Below, piece after piece: positions 25,286-34,117 of a DNA stretch of 64,000 nucleotides. The notes under the pieces were generated by a model. The model did not search any database, had not been told where the DNA came from, and saw nothing but the letters and a program-made list of their open reading frames with translations. The stretch lies in the NCBI GenBank assembly GCA_946183145.1, contig CAMGZM010000010.1:1-64000 (forward strand). Direction: 5' to 3'. Source of the stretch: an uncultured Fretibacterium sp. GTDB lineage: Bacteria; Synergistota; Synergistia; Synergistales; Aminobacteriaceae. How positions within the stretch are numbered: position 1 is the stretch's first letter; every line of letters starts with the position of its first letter. A program made the position numbers and the translations under genes.

Positions 25286-26235
25286 CAGACACAGCCGAAC
25301 GAATCCAGAACATTAACCGCCTCAAGCAAAATATTTACCGCGAATACGGCTACTATTACTATGTCCCTATGGCCGAGGCGTATACTGTTCAAGTGCCTGT
25401 TACTGTCGGCTGCTCTTACGACAAGTGCCTTTACTGCAACTTGAATCAGGGAAGGAAATTCCGCGAATTATCGTTTGAGGAAATTTCCGGCCATGTTGAA
25501 AGCCTAAGAAAGATTCACGAGGGACGAAACCCCAAACGCTTTTTACTCGCAGGCGGCAATCCTTTTGTCCTAAGCACCGAGAAATTATTACGCATAGCAG
25601 ACTTGATACGCTCAAATTTCCCGGAGTGCGAATATATTTCGGCGTTCTCAAGAGCTGATGACATTACACGCAAATCTCCCGCAGAGCTTCACGCATTGCA
25701 TGAGGCAGGCTATAACCGTTTGTGCATTGGAGTCGAGTCCGGGAGCGATGATGTATTAGCGTTTCAGAACAAAGGCATTACACGCGCTGAAAATCTCCGG
25801 GCCATGAATATGCTTGATGACTCTGATATGGATTATTCACTCTATATCATGCTTGGACTCGGCGGCCATAACATGAGCGAGTCTCACGTCAACGAAACAG
25901 CAACACTCCTCAATATGTCTCATCCTTTTTCGCTGACTGTCGTAACTCTCGTAATCTTCAAGGGAGCAAAGTTGATTGACCGCATAAAATCCCATGAATT
26001 TCACAGAATGCACCCTCTTGACGCTTTCAAAGAAGGACGCGAATTATTATCACGCCTCGAAATTTCTACAATTTGGGACGCAACACACAAGACAAACATT
26101 TTCCCCCTCAAAGGCAAAATCCCGGAGCATAAAGAGAAACTCTTACAGCGTATTGATGATGTCATAGCTGAGATTGAGTCCGGCGACATAAAGCAGTACG
26201 AGTTAAAACGCTGGCGCAAATGGGGAACTGAATAG
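25282..26235 (+). CDS. Radical SAM protein
   Basis: 317 aa. The iron-sulfur motif is GCSYDKCLYCN, a C-x4-C-x2-C spacing as in Elp3-like radical SAM proteins, followed by LLAGGNPF and ESGSDDVL. The full TIM-barrel region is present. The specific reaction is not recognised. Its 4-nt overlap with gcvH, in a cluster that also has a short lipoate ligase, makes a role in lipoyl or GcvH maturation an attractive but unproven guess; other small-molecule or tRNA substrates are possible. Confidence 0.75.
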   Translation: MTDTAERIQNINRLKQNIYREYGYYYYVPMAEAYTVQVPVTVGCSYDKCLYCNLNQGRKFRELSFEEISGHVESLRKIHEGRNPKRFLLAGGNPFVLSTEKLLRIADLIRSNFPECEYISAFSRADDITRKSPAELHALHEAGYNRLCIGVESGSDDVLAFQNKGITRAENLRAMNMLDDSDMDYSLYIMLGLGGHNMSESHVNETATLLNMSHPFSLTVVTLVIFKGAKLIDRIKSHEFHRMHPLDAFKEGRELLSRLEISTIWDATHKTNIFPLKGKIPEHKEKLLQRIDDVIAEIESGDIKQYELKRWRKWGTE

Positions 26236-26338
26236 CAATCATTCTCCTGTTATCCTGTAATTTTTTTCGCTATATTCCCGTTCTTGACTGAATGCTACAA
26301 TCCTTGATATTCCATTTCACAAAAAGGAGTCATTCTTC

Positions 26339-26923
26339 ATGACACACATTAACGCGATGGGCAAATTATGCCCTGAACCCGTCATTATGACAAAGGCCGA
26401 AATCGAAAAAGGCACTCAGGACATCACAGTATCAGTTGACAACGATATAGCAGTCTCAAACGTAACTCGCCTCCTCAACAGCAAAGGCTACACAGTAACA
26501 CTTGACCGCATACCCGACTCACAGGAACGCAGGCTCACAGCAACACGCGCTGAATCATGTGAAGTTGCGCCCGAAGCACCACGCGATGAATTGCTCGCGA
26601 TCCTCGTAGCACATGACGTATTAGGCGGTAACGATAAGGAACTCGGAGAAGTATTGATGAAAGCATTTCTCGGATGTATATCAAAACTTTCACGCCGCCC
26701 TGCTGTTATGGCTTTCATGAATGAGGGAGTGAAGCTCGTACTGCCGGAGTCCTCAGCATGTGAATACATCAAGGAGCTTGAGAAGGCCGGAACAAAAATT
26801 CTCGTCTGCGGAACATGCACGACTCATTTCGGCATAACAGACAAGGTTGCAGTCGGCACAATCTCCAACATGTTCGAGATCATGGAGATGATTACGGGAG
26901 CAGATAACACACTCATATTCTGA
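26339..26923 (+). CDS. yedF: Selenium metabolism protein YedF
   Basis: 194 aa with an N-terminal TusA/SirA-like domain (MGKLCPEPVIMTKAEIE, conserved Cys-Pro) and a C-terminal DsrE-like domain holding ILVCGTCTTHFGI. Proteins of this two-domain layout accompany selenium utilisation genes and are thought to handle reactive Se or S. RBS AAAGGAG. It abuts the next gene with the stop and start codons sharing a base, so yedF, the activase and the double-cubane gene form an operon. Confidence 0.88.
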   Translation: MTHINAMGKLCPEPVIMTKAEIEKGTQDITVSVDNDIAVSNVTRLLNSKGYTVTLDRIPDSQERRLTATRAESCEVAPEAPRDELLAILVAHDVLGGNDKELGEVLMKAFLGCISKLSRRPAVMAFMNEGVKLVLPESSACEYIKELEKAGTKILVCGTCTTHFGITDKVAVGTISNMFEIMEMITGADNTLIF

Positions 26924-27678
26924 TGCTTTACGCTGGAATTGATATAGGCTCAACGGCGGCAAAAGCTGTAATTCTCTCTGAGGACAAATCAGCCGTAATT
27001 GAACGCAGGCTCATGCCCTCAGGATGGAACAGCAGACAGACAGCGGACGAGATTTTAGCGTGGCTGTTGTCGCAGGGATATTCGCGCGAAAATCTGCGGA
27101 TTACTGCAACGGGTTACGGGCGTGTCTCAGTGCCTTACGCTGACAGCACATTAACGGAGATTACATGCCACGGAAAAGGCGCGGCGTTTTTGGGCGGAAA
27201 TGATTTGACGGTTATCGACATCGGAGGGCAGGACACAAAAGTTATCGTTCTTAACGGCGGGCGTGTCGTTGATTTCGTGATGAATGACAAATGCTCGGCA
27301 GGAACGGGGAAATTTCTCGAAGTCATGTCTAACAGAATGGGATTAACGTTGCAGGAATTTTTCTCTCTCGCTGAAAAGGGTCATGAGGTTAAAATTTCGA
27401 GCATGTGCACAGTTTTCGCAGAGTCTGAAATCGTCAGCCTTATGGGACTCGGAACTCCCCGCGAGGATATTGCTTGCGGTGCTGTCGGATCTGTTGCCGC
27501 AAAAGTATGTACGCTCGTAAGCCGCAAAAGTACATCAGGAATATATTTCTTGACGGGGGGATTCTGCGAGTCTCCTTTTCTCGTCAAAAAATTATCGCAG
27601 ACTCTCAATGCTGAAGTGAAAACTTGCCCTGACGCGAGATTTGCAGGTGCAATCGGGGCGGCATTGCTGGGAAAATAA
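26923..27678 (+). CDS. Acyl-CoA dehydratase activase-like ATPase
   Basis: 251-aa ASKHA-fold ATPase with one [4Fe-4S] cluster between subunits. Motifs: AGIDIGSTAAKAVIL, VIDIGGQDTKVI, and the cluster/nucleotide region MNDKCSAGTGKFLEVM then SSMCTVFAESEIVSL. In the 2-hydroxyacyl-CoA dehydratase family such activators inject one energetic electron into the partner. The partner here is the next gene, a double-cubane protein rather than a dehydratase with two subunits. E. coli yjiL-yjiM is a comparable pair. Confidence 0.88.
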   Translation: MLYAGIDIGSTAAKAVILSEDKSAVIERRLMPSGWNSRQTADEILAWLLSQGYSRENLRITATGYGRVSVPYADSTLTEITCHGKGAAFLGGNDLTVIDIGGQDTKVIVLNGGRVVDFVMNDKCSAGTGKFLEVMSNRMGLTLQEFFSLAEKGHEVKISSMCTVFAESEIVSLMGLGTPREDIACGAVGSVAAKVCTLVSRKSTSGIYFLTGGFCESPFLVKKLSQTLNAEVKTCPDARFAGAIGAALLGK

Positions 27679-27702
27679 TTTATCGGAGGGGGAAAACCTA
27701 TC

Positions 27703-28977
27703 ATGGATTACCGCGCTATGTGGGAGTCTCTTGGGATGGACGTAAAGACTCACGATTTGTTGTGCGAGGCATTGCCGGGAATGTTCGGGAGCGTCTATCT
27801 CTCACAGGATAACAGGCCGGAGGGAATGGATTACTTCTACTCGGTTGTAGCTGCAATTCACGGACTCCGCCCGGCTGAACTGGTCGAACACAAAAAGAAC
27901 GGCGGAAAAGTTGTCGGGACTTTCTGCATTCACGTACCAGATGAAATACCAATAGCAGCAGGAGCAATCGCAACAGGGTTATGTTCAGGCTCGCAGTTTT
28001 GGGTTCCCGGCGGCGAAAAGAAATTGCCCGTTGCAACATGCCCGCTCATTAAGGCCAGCTTAGGCGCAAGATTTGACAGAACATGTCCATTCTTCAGGCT
28101 CGCGGATATGTTTGTCGGCGAAAATACATGCGACGGGAAAAAGAAAGCGTGGGAGATTCTCGCGGAAGATGCTCCCGTTCACGTTATGGACATTCCGCAG
28201 ATGAAACGCCCTGAGGATTACGCGCACTGGGAGAACGAACTCAAAGGCTACCTCAAACGCTGCGAGGAATTGACCGGGAACAAGGTTACGCCCGCAAAAC
28301 TCCGTGAGGCTATTATCCTCGTCAACAACAAACGCAAAGCACTTCAGAGGCTCGCAAATTTCCGCAAGCTCGATAACATTCCGATTACGGGAAAAGATAT
28401 GTTACTTGTTACGCAGATTGCATTCTACGATGACCCCGCAAGAATCACGGAGCAAATCAACAAGTTATGCGATGAGCTTGAAGACCGCCAGAAGAATAAC
28501 GTCTCAGCATTCCCCAAAGGCACAAAGAGAATCTTGCTGACCGGGACTCCTCTGTCGATTCCGAACTGGAAACTTCATCACATAATCGAGACTTCCGGCG
28601 GTGCTGTTGTCTGCGAAGAAATGTGCACAGGGATTCGCTACTACGAGAAATGCGTTGACGAGTCCGGCTCAACAATCGATGAGATGATTCACAATCTCGC
28701 TCAAAGATACATGGGCGGGATTCACTGCGCGTGCTTCACTCCGAACGCTGAAAGAATCGACGACATTAAACGCCTCGTGAAAGAATACAAAGCTGACGGC
28801 GTTATAGATCTCAATCTCAAATTCTGCAACATCTACGACATTGAGGGATTCTTTGTCGAGCGTGAACTCAAAGCGGCGGGGATTCCTGTTCTCGGAATTG
28901 AGACGGATTACACCGACCAGGACACGGAGCAGTTACGGACAAGAGTCGGAGCGTTCATCGAAATGTTAGGGAACTGA
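27703..28977 (+). CDS. Double-cubane cluster protein (2-hydroxyacyl-CoA dehydratase D family)
   Basis: 424 aa, single-subunit member of the 2-hydroxyacyl-CoA dehydratase family resembling double-cubane cluster proteins (E. coli YjiM type), which catalyse ATP-driven low-potential reductions. Conserved cysteines appear in GTFCIHVPDE, GLCSGSQFW, ATCPLIKASLG, RTCPFFRLAD and CEEMCTGIRYYE. It follows its activase by 24 nt with a GGAGGGGG site. Physiological substrate unknown; association with yedF hints at a link to selenium metabolism. Confidence 0.85.
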   Translation: MDYRAMWESLGMDVKTHDLLCEALPGMFGSVYLSQDNRPEGMDYFYSVVAAIHGLRPAELVEHKKNGGKVVGTFCIHVPDEIPIAAGAIATGLCSGSQFWVPGGEKKLPVATCPLIKASLGARFDRTCPFFRLADMFVGENTCDGKKKAWEILAEDAPVHVMDIPQMKRPEDYAHWENELKGYLKRCEELTGNKVTPAKLREAIILVNNKRKALQRLANFRKLDNIPITGKDMLLVTQIAFYDDPARITEQINKLCDELEDRQKNNVSAFPKGTKRILLTGTPLSIPNWKLHHIIETSGGAVVCEEMCTGIRYYEKCVDESGSTIDEMIHNLAQRYMGGIHCACFTPNAERIDDIKRLVKEYKADGVIDLNLKFCNIYDIEGFFVERELKAAGIPVLGIETDYTDQDTEQLRTRVGAFIEMLGN

Positions 28978-29006
28978 CGAAAATTATTACGCCTGTATGA
29001 CGTACC

Positions 29007-29042
29007 AATCCCCTTGGCGAATCGTGCTGAGGGGATTTTTTT
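29007..29042 (+). terminator. Terminator after the double-cubane gene
   Basis: Stem AAUCCCC/GGGGAUU, then UUUUU. On the opposite strand the 29048 gene converges on it. Confidence 0.8.
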
Positions 29043-29047
29043 GTGCG

Positions 29048-29608
29048 TTATCCTAATATTTTGCCGAGTCCCTTCACTGTATCGTTCAATATCGCTTCAG
29101 CGTCAGCCCCTATGATGTCGAGTCCTTCAGCCTTTACGCAGACAGTATCACTTATTCCCCAGTATGAGCGCGACAATTCACGAACATAACCGTAGCCGTA
29201 ATCATCCGACACTATTGGCCCTCCCGCCGTTGTAACGTAAATCAGTCTTTCAGCTTTGCACAAACCGTACGGCACTCCCTCTTCAGTGTACGCGAATGTT
29301 ATCCCGACAACATTAACCGCCTCGATGTAATTTTTCAGCGTTGCAGGAAATGACAAGTCCCAATACGGAGCGGCTATTACGATTTGTGAAGCAGCTGCGA
29401 AAATTTTAGCGTCATCAAAAATTTTGTCGTCAAATTTCCCGGCCTCTGAAAGTTTAGTCCTGCGTTCAAGAGCTTCATATGTCAGCGGTGAATTATACGG
29501 CTTAATTTCGCGGACGTTCTCAGAATGTCCCAAACGTCTCAATACTTCCATCGCAAGCCGTCTCGTTCTCGACTCAGGCCGCACGCATGTGTTGATGAAA
29601 AGAATCAT
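29048..29608 (-). CDS. FMN-dependent flavodoxin-fold NAD(P)H reductase
   Basis: 186 aa, flavodoxin-like fold of the NAD(P)H quinone reductase/azoreductase family. Typical segments: MILFINTCVRPESRTRRLA, IVIAAPYWDLSFPATLKNYIE, and YVTTAGGPIVSDDYGYGYVR. Cytoplasmic, probably an FMN enzyme reducing quinones or similar electrophiles. It is transcribed away from fumC and ends against the terminator of the upstream plus-strand operon. Confidence 0.8.
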   Translation of the reverse strand: MILFINTCVRPESRTRRLAMEVLRRLGHSENVREIKPYNSPLTYEALERRTKLSEAGKFDDKIFDDAKIFAAASQIVIAAPYWDLSFPATLKNYIEAVNVVGITFAYTEEGVPYGLCKAERLIYVTTAGGPIVSDDYGYGYVRELSRSYWGISDTVCVKAEGLDIIGADAEAILNDTVKGLGKILG

Positions 29609-29642
29609 TGCTTAATCTCCTCATGAAAAATTTTGCAGATGA

Positions 29643-29648
29643 TATTAT
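29643..29648 (+). promoter_or_regulatory. Extended -10 of fumC
   Basis: TGATATTAT with TG at 29640-29641, about 32 nt before the start codon. Confidence 0.4.
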
Positions 29649-29679
29649 ATTGCCATCTCAAAACAAAGGAGTCTCAATT

Positions 29680-31044
29680 ATGGACTACAGGACAGAGCGC
29701 GACTCAATGGGTGAAATATTAGTGCCGTCAAAAGCATATTGGGGGGCGCAGACTCAAAGAAGCCTCGAAAATTTCACGCGGTCAGCCGAAAAAATGCCCA
29801 TGCCGATAATACACGCACTCGCAATCGTCAAGAAAGCCTCAGCAATCACAAACGCAAAATCTTCACGCCTCGACCAAAAACGCAAAGACATAATCATAAC
29901 TGTATGCGACGAAATTTTGTCGGGAAAATTGGACTCGCATTTCCCTTTGACGGTCTGGCAGACAGGATCAGGGACTCAGACGAACATGAACGTGAACGAA
30001 GTAATAGCCAACAGAGGGAACGAAATCGCAGGCGGAAAATTATTGCACCCTAATGATCACGTAAACATGTCGCAAAGCTCAAATGACACATTCCCGGCGG
30101 CCATGAACATATCAGCCGTAACAGAAATAACCGGGCATTTGTTCCCCGCGCTTGATGAGGGAATAACGGTTCTTCATCGCCTCATGAACGAGAATATGAA
30201 CGTCATCAAGACAGGGCGGACTCACCTTCAGGACGCAGTACCGATAACATTCGGGCAGGAGATTTCCGCGTGGCTCGAAATGATTACACAGGGAAAAGAG
30301 TCAATCACTCAGGCCATGACGACTCTATATCCTCTTGCGCTCGGAGGGACGGCAGTAGGAACAGGCTTAAACGCTCCGAAAGGTTTTGCGGAAGAATCTG
30401 CGAATGAGATTGCGACTCTAACGGGGCTTCCGTTTGTTACGAGTCATAACAAGTTTCACGCGCTAACGTCAAAGGCATCTTTTGCGTATGTTCACGGGGC
30501 AATAAAATCACTTGCGGCGGACATGATGAAGATTGCGAACGATATACGCTGGCTTTCTTCCGGGCCGAGGTGCGGACTTGGTGAGATATTTATCCCTGAG
30601 AATGAGCCGGGAAGCTCCATAATGCCGGGAAAAGTCAATCCGACTCAGTGCGAGGCTCTTACGATGGCGGCGGTTCAGGTTATGGGGAATGACTCGGCAA
30701 TCGGCTTTGCGTCATCACAGGGAAATTTTCAGCTCAATGTGTTTATGCCGGTGATAGCGTATAACTTCTTGCAGTCGGTTAATATTCTTGCGGAAGTTTT
30801 CACGTTCTTCGCGCGCAAATGCCTTGACGGGATTCGGCCTAACACGGAGAAAATGAGCGGGAATCTCTCGAAGTCATTGATGCTTGTTACGGCTCTCAAT
30901 CCTCACACAGGTTACGACAAAGCAGCGTTAATCGCAAAGAACGCGCACGAGAAAAATATCACGCTGAAAGAGTCAGCAATATCGCTCGGCATTCTTACGG
31001 CTGAAGAATACGACAGGTATATTAATCCTCAAGACATGGTGTGA
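29680..31044 (+). CDS. fumC: Fumarate hydratase class II
   Basis: 454 aa, homotetrameric lyase interconverting fumarate and malate. Signatures: TVWQTGSGTQTNMNVNEVI, SQSSNDTFPAAM, TGRTHLQDA, and the family signature GSSIMPGKVNPTQCEA. ATG 29680 (MDYRTERDSMG) has AAAGGAG 9 nt upstream; upstream in-frame starts lack such a site. Monocistronic by spacing, with a TGATATTAT extended -10 at 29640-29648. Confidence 0.93.
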   Translation: MDYRTERDSMGEILVPSKAYWGAQTQRSLENFTRSAEKMPMPIIHALAIVKKASAITNAKSSRLDQKRKDIIITVCDEILSGKLDSHFPLTVWQTGSGTQTNMNVNEVIANRGNEIAGGKLLHPNDHVNMSQSSNDTFPAAMNISAVTEITGHLFPALDEGITVLHRLMNENMNVIKTGRTHLQDAVPITFGQEISAWLEMITQGKESITQAMTTLYPLALGGTAVGTGLNAPKGFAEESANEIATLTGLPFVTSHNKFHALTSKASFAYVHGAIKSLAADMMKIANDIRWLSSGPRCGLGEIFIPENEPGSSIMPGKVNPTQCEALTMAAVQVMGNDSAIGFASSQGNFQLNVFMPVIAYNFLQSVNILAEVFTFFARKCLDGIRPNTEKMSGNLSKSLMLVTALNPHTGYDKAALIAKNAHEKNITLKESAISLGILTAEEYDRYINPQDMV

Positions 31045-31056
31045 AATCCTGAATGC

Positions 31057-31062
31057 TATAAT
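31057..31062 (+). promoter_or_regulatory. Extended -10 promoter of the pseudaminic acid operon
   Basis: TGCTATAAT (TG at 31054-31055), 60 nt before the first gene; -35 not recognisable. Confidence 0.5.
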
Positions 31063-31121
31063 ACGCTCTATTATCCCGCAAAGATTTGTGGCATAAAAAT
31101 TTTTCATAGAGGTACAGGAAT

Positions 31122-32411
31122 ATGAACGTTATTATTTTTTATGAACACATTGTGCGCGAATGGGATGCTGTTCAGAGGCTCAAGTCTTTGTACGAAAAAT
31201 CAGGAGACAGGGCAGAGACGTTCTCTATTTCGTTTGAGCGTATGAAGGCATATAAGTATGCGAAGAAGCATATACCTGACGTTATGTTTGTTCAGACCTT
31301 CGTTGACAGTGAGCAGGAAGAATGGTATTCAATCTTCCTTGACTTGAACAAGAACCTGAAAATTATTAACCTTCATCAGGAAGAAATAGGGAGCAGGATT
31401 TCCGAAAAACTCACACTTCCAACAACTCCTTTCGCAAAAAACGGAATTTTCCATTTCATATGGGGCGAGCATTACAAGAGCCTGCTTCTTTCATACGGAG
31501 TCAGAGATGACAGAATCGTGATAACAGGCAATGCCCGGAATGATTTTCGGAATACAGCACATACCAGCAAAGAAGAGCTTGCGGCTGCTTATGGTTTGTC
31601 GCCATCAAAGAAATGGATTCTTTTCGCGGAGAATCGCGGCTGGTATATAGGGCGGACAAGTGACGAACGGTCTATGGAAGTAATCAGACAGATTATAACA
31701 AGACGCGGGCTTACTGATGAGCAGTTTTACCGTTCTGTCCGTGAGGAGAAAGAGAATCTCAACGCTTTTGCGGATCAGATGCGATTGCTGACTGAAGATT
31801 TCGGGAGGGAATTTGAGTTCATTTACCGCCCGCACCCCGGGACAGTCCTGAATTACGAGCTGCCTAAATGGGTTCATATTATCGGCGACCGTCCTATTTA
31901 TGACTGGATTTCGTGCTGTGATCTTTATCTCACATGTGAAAGCACGTCGATTTTCGAGGCCGAAATGATGGGGAAGCCCTGCGCATTTGTGCCAAGTGTA
32001 AACATTCCTGATGACGACAACAAAATGGCGGGAATCTGGGATTATCCGCGCCTTGACGACATAACGCAGATAACAGACAGCCTAATAGAACGCATAAGAG
32101 ATGAGAACAGGAAAAGAGGCACGATTTACACGCGCTATCTCGGAAATACTGACGGACATGCAACAGAGAGAATTGTTGAAGCGAGCCGGGCAATAATGAA
32201 TGTGAAGATTGATGAAGCTGATATGGTCTATGCGCATATATCCCCCAAAAAATTATTCAGGCGCTGGGTTTACGAAATACTCACGTGGATTGCGGTAAAG
32301 ACAGGTCTTCTTGGCAAATTGAAAATTCTCCGCTCATCTTACGTGCAGAAGAGGGATATTCCGTACTCCTCTGAAAACGCATGGATAAGGACTCATAAGG
32401 GAGATGTATAA
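31122..32411 (+). CDS. Surface carbohydrate biosynthesis protein, GT-B/epimerase-like
   Basis: 429 aa. The C-terminal half resembles GT-B fold surface-sugar enzymes: FIYRPHPGTVLNYELPKWV followed by YDWISCCDLYLTCESTSIFEAEMMGKP, a nucleotide-sugar site arrangement shared with UDP-GlcNAc 2-epimerase-like and CDP-glycerol transferase-like proteins. Residues after about 370 are basic and may be a membrane-associated tail. First gene of the pseudaminic acid operon, 3 nt before pseF, so it probably acts on that sugar, perhaps as its transferase. The specific activity is not established. Confidence 0.6.
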   Translation: MNVIIFYEHIVREWDAVQRLKSLYEKSGDRAETFSISFERMKAYKYAKKHIPDVMFVQTFVDSEQEEWYSIFLDLNKNLKIINLHQEEIGSRISEKLTLPTTPFAKNGIFHFIWGEHYKSLLLSYGVRDDRIVITGNARNDFRNTAHTSKEELAAAYGLSPSKKWILFAENRGWYIGRTSDERSMEVIRQIITRRGLTDEQFYRSVREEKENLNAFADQMRLLTEDFGREFEFIYRPHPGTVLNYELPKWVHIIGDRPIYDWISCCDLYLTCESTSIFEAEMMGKPCAFVPSVNIPDDDNKMAGIWDYPRLDDITQITDSLIERIRDENRKRGTIYTRYLGNTDGHATERIVEASRAIMNVKIDEADMVYAHISPKKLFRRWVYEILTWIAVKTGLLGKLKILRSSYVQKRDIPYSSENAWIRTHKGDV

Positions 32412-32414
32412 ATT

Positions 32415-33104
32415 ATGTCGTGCTTGTGCATAATAACAGCTCGCGGAGGAAGCAAACGAATCCCCCGCAAAAACATCAAAGACTTTCTCGGAAAACCCAT
32501 CATAGCATACTCAATATCAGCAGCACTTGAGGCCGGGATTTTTGACGAGGTCATGGTGTCGACTGACGACTCAGAAATCGCAGAGATCTCACAGAAATTT
32601 GGCGCAAAAGTTCCCTTCATGCGTTCGGAATTTGCAGCCAGTGATTACGCCTCGACACGTGATGTGCTTGTTGAAGTCCTGAATGAGTACGAGAAGCGCG
32701 GCAAAACATTTGAGTATTTCTCCTGCGTTTATCCTACAGCACCGTTTGTTACGCCTGAGAAGCTCAAGAATGCGTTTTCCCTCCTCAAAGACAGCAATGC
32801 AGATGAAGTTACGCCCGTAATACAGTTCAGTTATCCGCCTCAAAGAGCGTTTGTGATTCATGACGGCGGACTTGTGTATCAATACCCGCAATACGAATTT
32901 TCACGAAGCCAGGACTTAGAGCCTGTATATCATGACTGCGGGCAGTTTTACTTCTACAGGACAAATATTTACAGGGGACTCGAAAAGGGAACGGGCAAAA
33001 GACTCCCTCTCATTATGCCGGAAGAAGAGACTCAAGACATCGACAACATATCAGACTGGCTGCTTGCTGAGATAAAATACAGAAGGTTTATACTTCACGA
33101 ATAA
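32415..33104 (+). CDS. pseF: Pseudaminic acid cytidylyltransferase
   Basis: 229-aa CMP-sugar synthetase that activates pseudaminic acid with CTP. The N-terminal CIITARGGSKRIPRKNIKDF is the acylneuraminate cytidylyltransferase signature, with SAALEAGIFDEVMVSTDD and the metal-ligand end ETQDIDNISDW. Assigned to pseudaminic rather than sialic or legionaminic acid because pseB, C, I and G follow. Fourteen nt before pseB. Confidence 0.85.
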   Translation: MSCLCIITARGGSKRIPRKNIKDFLGKPIIAYSISAALEAGIFDEVMVSTDDSEIAEISQKFGAKVPFMRSEFAASDYASTRDVLVEVLNEYEKRGKTFEYFSCVYPTAPFVTPEKLKNAFSLLKDSNADEVTPVIQFSYPPQRAFVIHDGGLVYQYPQYEFSRSQDLEPVYHDCGQFYFYRTNIYRGLEKGTGKRLPLIMPEEETQDIDNISDWLLAEIKYRRFILHE

Positions 33105-33117
33105 CGGAGAAAAATAT

Positions 33118-34116
33118 ATGCTTAACGACAAAACTATACTAATTACCGGCGGCACAGGCTCGTTCGGTCATCATTTCGTTGATTACGTCCTCTCACACTA
33201 TCAGCCCAGAAAAATAATCATCTATTCGCGTGATGAGTTCAAACAGTTCAACATGCAGAACGCATACAGGGATCACGAAAAGACTCTGCGTTTCTTCATC
33301 GGCGACGTTCGCGACAAGGACAGGCTTTCACGCGCCCTTAAAGGTGTTGACTACGTTATACACGCGGCGGCGTTGAAGCAAGTACCTGCGTGCGAATATA
33401 ACCCGATCGAGGCCATAAAGACGAACATTAACGGGGCGTGCAACGTCATAGATACATCGCTCGACAACAGCGTGAAGAAAGTTATCGCACTCAGCACCGA
33501 CAAATCAGTGAGTCCCATCAACCTTTACGGCTCTACGAAAATGGTGAGCGACAAACTTTTTGCGGCGGCAAACGCGTATTCAGGTTCAGACGGGACAAGA
33601 TTCGCTGTCGTTCGTTACGGGAATGTAGCGGGAAGCCGGGGATCTGTGATTCCTTTCTTCCAGAACATTATCGACAACGGAGGCAAGGCACTTCCGATTA
33701 CGGACTACAAGATGACTCGTTTCTGGATAAGCCTTGAAGAAGGTGTGCAGCTCGTCATAAAAGCACTTGAGGAATCGCACGGCGGTGAGACGTTCATATC
33801 CCGCATACCGTCATTCAGGATTACGGATCTTGCGCAGGCCATGTTGCCCGGCTGTGAAATGCCTGAAGTCGGAATCCGCGAGGGTGAGAAGCTACACGAG
33901 GTTATGATTCCCGCAGAAGATTCAGCGAGAACATACGAGTACGCGAAACACTACATCATTTACCCTAATTATACGTGGTGGAGCAATTCAGAAGTTATCC
34001 CCGGCGGAAAATTGGTAGAGCCAGGATTCATTTACAGCTCCGAGACAAACAAAGAATGGCTCAGTATTGACGAGATAAAAGCAAAACTGAAGACAGACGT
34101 AGAGAGGCATGATTAA
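33118..34116 (+). CDS. pseB: UDP-GlcNAc 4,6-dehydratase (inverting)
   Basis: 332-aa short-chain dehydrogenase-fold enzyme, the first step of pseudaminic acid synthesis. NAD(P) motif LITGGTGSFGHHFVDYVL, HAAALKQVPACEYNP, and the catalytic STDKSVSPINLYGSTKMVSDKL with Tyr and Lys. C-terminal ISLEEGVQLVIKAL and YTWWSNSEVIPGGKLV are characteristic of PseB. RBS GGAG upstream. Confidence 0.92.
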   Translation: MLNDKTILITGGTGSFGHHFVDYVLSHYQPRKIIIYSRDEFKQFNMQNAYRDHEKTLRFFIGDVRDKDRLSRALKGVDYVIHAAALKQVPACEYNPIEAIKTNINGACNVIDTSLDNSVKKVIALSTDKSVSPINLYGSTKMVSDKLFAAANAYSGSDGTRFAVVRYGNVAGSRGSVIPFFQNIIDNGGKALPITDYKMTRFWISLEEGVQLVIKALEESHGGETFISRIPSFRITDLAQAMLPGCEMPEVGIREGEKLHEVMIPAEDSARTYEYAKHYIIYPNYTWWSNSEVIPGGKLVEPGFIYSSETNKEWLSIDEIKAKLKTDVERHD

Positions 34117-34117
34117 C

